The translations under genes were made by a program, and so were the position numbers. From the NCBI GenBank assembly GCA_002104905.1, contig MCFE01000576.1, positions 1 to 56,657 of the forward strand: DNA of 56,657 nucleotides, in the 5' to 3' direction. This document shows, piece after piece, positions 55,005-56,657 of the stretch. Under the pieces are notes generated by a model. The model did no database searches. It had not been told where the DNA came from and was given only the letters and a program-made list of their open reading frames with translations. Within the stretch, counting starts at the first letter, position 1. Every line of letters starts with the position of its first letter. The stretch comes from Basidiobolus meristosporus CBS 931.73. Lineage: Eukaryota; Basidiobolomycota; Basidiobolomycetes; Basidiobolales; Basidiobolaceae.

Positions 55005-56657
55005 AGCTGTCACTCTCTGTGATGTCTACTACTGCTATTACTGGAATTTTTCCCTCTGCTGAAAAGTTGGATGGATCTAACTACCAAGTGTGGAAGGTGA
55101 AGATGAAGATGCTGCTACAGGAAAGAGGACTTTGGGATATTGTAATGGGAGAGGAATGCCCTCCTAAAAACATGGGAGAGGAAGCCTTAAAGTACCAGAA
55201 GAAAGAACCAAGTGCCTTTAACTGCATTTGCCTTAATGTTAAGGACAAATTGCTAATTCAATGCTCAAGAGCAAAAATGGCAAAGAATTCCTGGAAGGCA
55301 TTAGAAGACACCTATCAGTCATGTTCAGCTGCCAAGAAAATTTATCTGAGACAAAAATTCTTTACTACAAAGATGCTGCCAGGAGAAGAAATGAAAAATC
55401 TAATTAACAGAATTACCCTGCTGGTAGATGAGATGGAATCTGTGGGTGTACCAACTACTGATGAGGATGTGATAGTTACCATCCTGAATAGCTTGACAGA
55501 CAAGTTTCAGGGCCTTGTATCAGCCCTAGAGTCAAGAACTGAAGATTTGACCTTAAATTACATATATGGAAGGCTCCTGAATGAAGAATTAAGAAAATCA
55601 AGCACCTATAAGAAGGAAGAAGAAAATGCTTTAGTAAGCAATGATAGCCAACAAAGGAGATACCCAAGACCCTACAAAGGCAACAGCAACCTATTTTGCA
55701 ACTACTGCAAAAGGAAAGGACACACATCAGACTGGTGTCTCAAAAAGAGAGATTATCAGCAAAAGAAGCCTGAATATGGAAATGCTGCAACAACTGAAGA
55801 TAGACTGTTCATATCTGCACTAAATATGACCACAAACAAGGATTCTCAGACGTGGTATATTGACTCTGGAGCTTCTCAACACTTTACACACCAAAAAGAA
55901 CTTTTTACCCAATATCAAGAAATTCCAATTAAGAAGGTTTTCATGGGTGACAATAGAACACTTGATGCAGTGGGAGAAAGAACTATCAGAGTAAACCTTA
56001 GAAGCAGTGAAGGAAGCCATACACTGACCTTTAAAGAAGTACTCTATGTACCAGAAATAGCCAGGAACCTACTCTCTGTAAGCAAGGCCACAGCAGAAGG
56101 ACTCAGTTTCAGTTTTGACAATTCTGGATGCAGGATCACTGATCAAAATGGTGCCCGTATTGCTTTAGGCATCAGAGATCAGACTCTATACAAGTTGACT
56201 TATATTCCATTGTATTTGGAAGCCCATATAAGTAACTTAAATGAAGAAACACCAATGCTTTGGCACAGGAGAGTTGGACACATCAATTTTGATTATTTGC
56301 GTAAAATGATCAAAGATCAGCTAATTTCTGGAGTGAAAATTGATCCCCCAGCTAATTGAGAGCACTGTGAGGCCTGCATATATGGGAAACAAGCCAGACA
56401 ACCGTTCAAGAGCTCTGGGTTAATCAAAACTAAGAAAAAATTAGATCTAATTCACTCAGATCTGTGTGGACCTATGCAAAATTTATCCTTAGGCAGGATG
56501 AAGTATTTAATCACTTTTATTGATGATTATACAAGATACACATGGGTCTACTTCATGGAGAGAAAGGAAGAAGCTCTGTCTAAGCTCAGGAAGTGCAAAG
56601 CCATGGTGGAGAGAGAAACTGGTGAAAAAATCAAGAAAATACGCTCTGACAATGGTG
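54995..56657 (+). pseudogene. Element B gag-protease-integrase (partial, one in-frame TGA)
   Basis: From the ATG at 54995, 454 codons stay open to the TGA at 56357-56359; the same frame then continues open to the window end. Gag holds L-D-G-S-N-Y-Q-V-W-K and a CCHC knuckle at about residues 231-244; the protease site D-S-G-A-S is intact at about residues 290-294; the integrase zinc His pair is present (L-W-H-R-R-V-G-H). After the TGA come E-H-C-E-A-C, completing the zinc site, and the D-L-C-G-P catalytic block. A second possible start, M-S-T-T-A-I-T-G, lies nine codons downstream. If the TGA can be read through, this element could still be functional; the 3' half is unseen. Confidence 0.9.

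Larger units (their letters stand above)
54642..56657 (+). mobile_element. Ty1/copia LTR retrotransposon, element B (5' part, continues past the window)
   Basis: Plus-strand copy of the same family as A, inserted in LTR D. It has a full 5' LTR, primer-binding site, gag, protease and the start of integrase, and is cut by the window end within the integrase catalytic domain (at S-D-N-G). The coding part has far fewer faults than A; the only break seen is the TGA shared with A. Confidence 0.94.

Overview
This window is nuclear DNA of a fungus. The genes have many short GT-AG introns (mostly about 41-75 nt, some longer), and fungal housekeeping families follow one another: a histone H2B, RPL18, OMA1, ATG17, a DRS2-type flippase, a PP1 glycogen-targeting subunit and RIC8. 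A siderophore synthetase of the bacterial NIS (IucA/IucC) type, known in fungi from rhizoferrin-producing zygomycetes, makes an early-diverging (zygomycete-grade) fungus the best guess. The genus cannot be fixed from sequence reading alone.

Layout. 1-7.3 kb: a polytopic membrane protein with bacterial-type motifs, a long gene-poor stretch with tRNA-Pro(CGG), an intronless histone H2B, and an 8-exon neurochondrin-family gene. 7.4-11.6 kb: MSH2 on the minus strand, rebuilt as 22 exons/952 aa. 12-14.2 kb: RPL18, a previously untracked four-exon small gene, and a cytosolic class 1A dihydroorotate dehydrogenase. 15.2-19.6 kb: mitochondrial protease OMA1 and ornithine decarboxylase. 22.2-24.1 kb: NIS siderophore synthetase with one intron. 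26.2-30.7 kb: DRS2-family P4-ATPase, 19 exons/1129 aa. 31.6 kb: small hydrophilic protein behind a perfect CRE. 32.5-34.4 kb: RIC8 (8 exons/492 aa), divergent from ATG17 (12 exons/457 aa). 38.1-39.6 kb: L-type cargo lectin (9 exons/306 aa). 41.4-45.7 kb: PP1 regulatory subunit with CBM21, then a tyrosine phosphatase.

From about 45.8 kb to the end the window is a transposon nest that is strikingly poor in CpG. It holds a complete but decayed Ty1/copia element (A, minus strand, 349-bp LTRs, 5-bp target duplication), a second copia element (B, plus strand, running off the end) inserted inside another LTR, a pol-LTR-gag junction from a third copy, an inverted gag fragment, and the remains of an unrelated transposase-like gene. 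A and B face each other as a giant inverted repeat with about 2-kb arms and a 226-bp spacer. Their primer-binding site matches the anticodon stem-loop of initiator tRNA-Met and contains the gag start codon. Both copies carry the same in-frame TGA in the integrase zinc-binding region.

The cellular genes are not an operon or gene cluster. They are independent housekeeping, trafficking and signalling genes: lectin and flippase in the secretory pathway, RIC8/PTP/PP1 subunit in signalling, ATG17 in autophagy.
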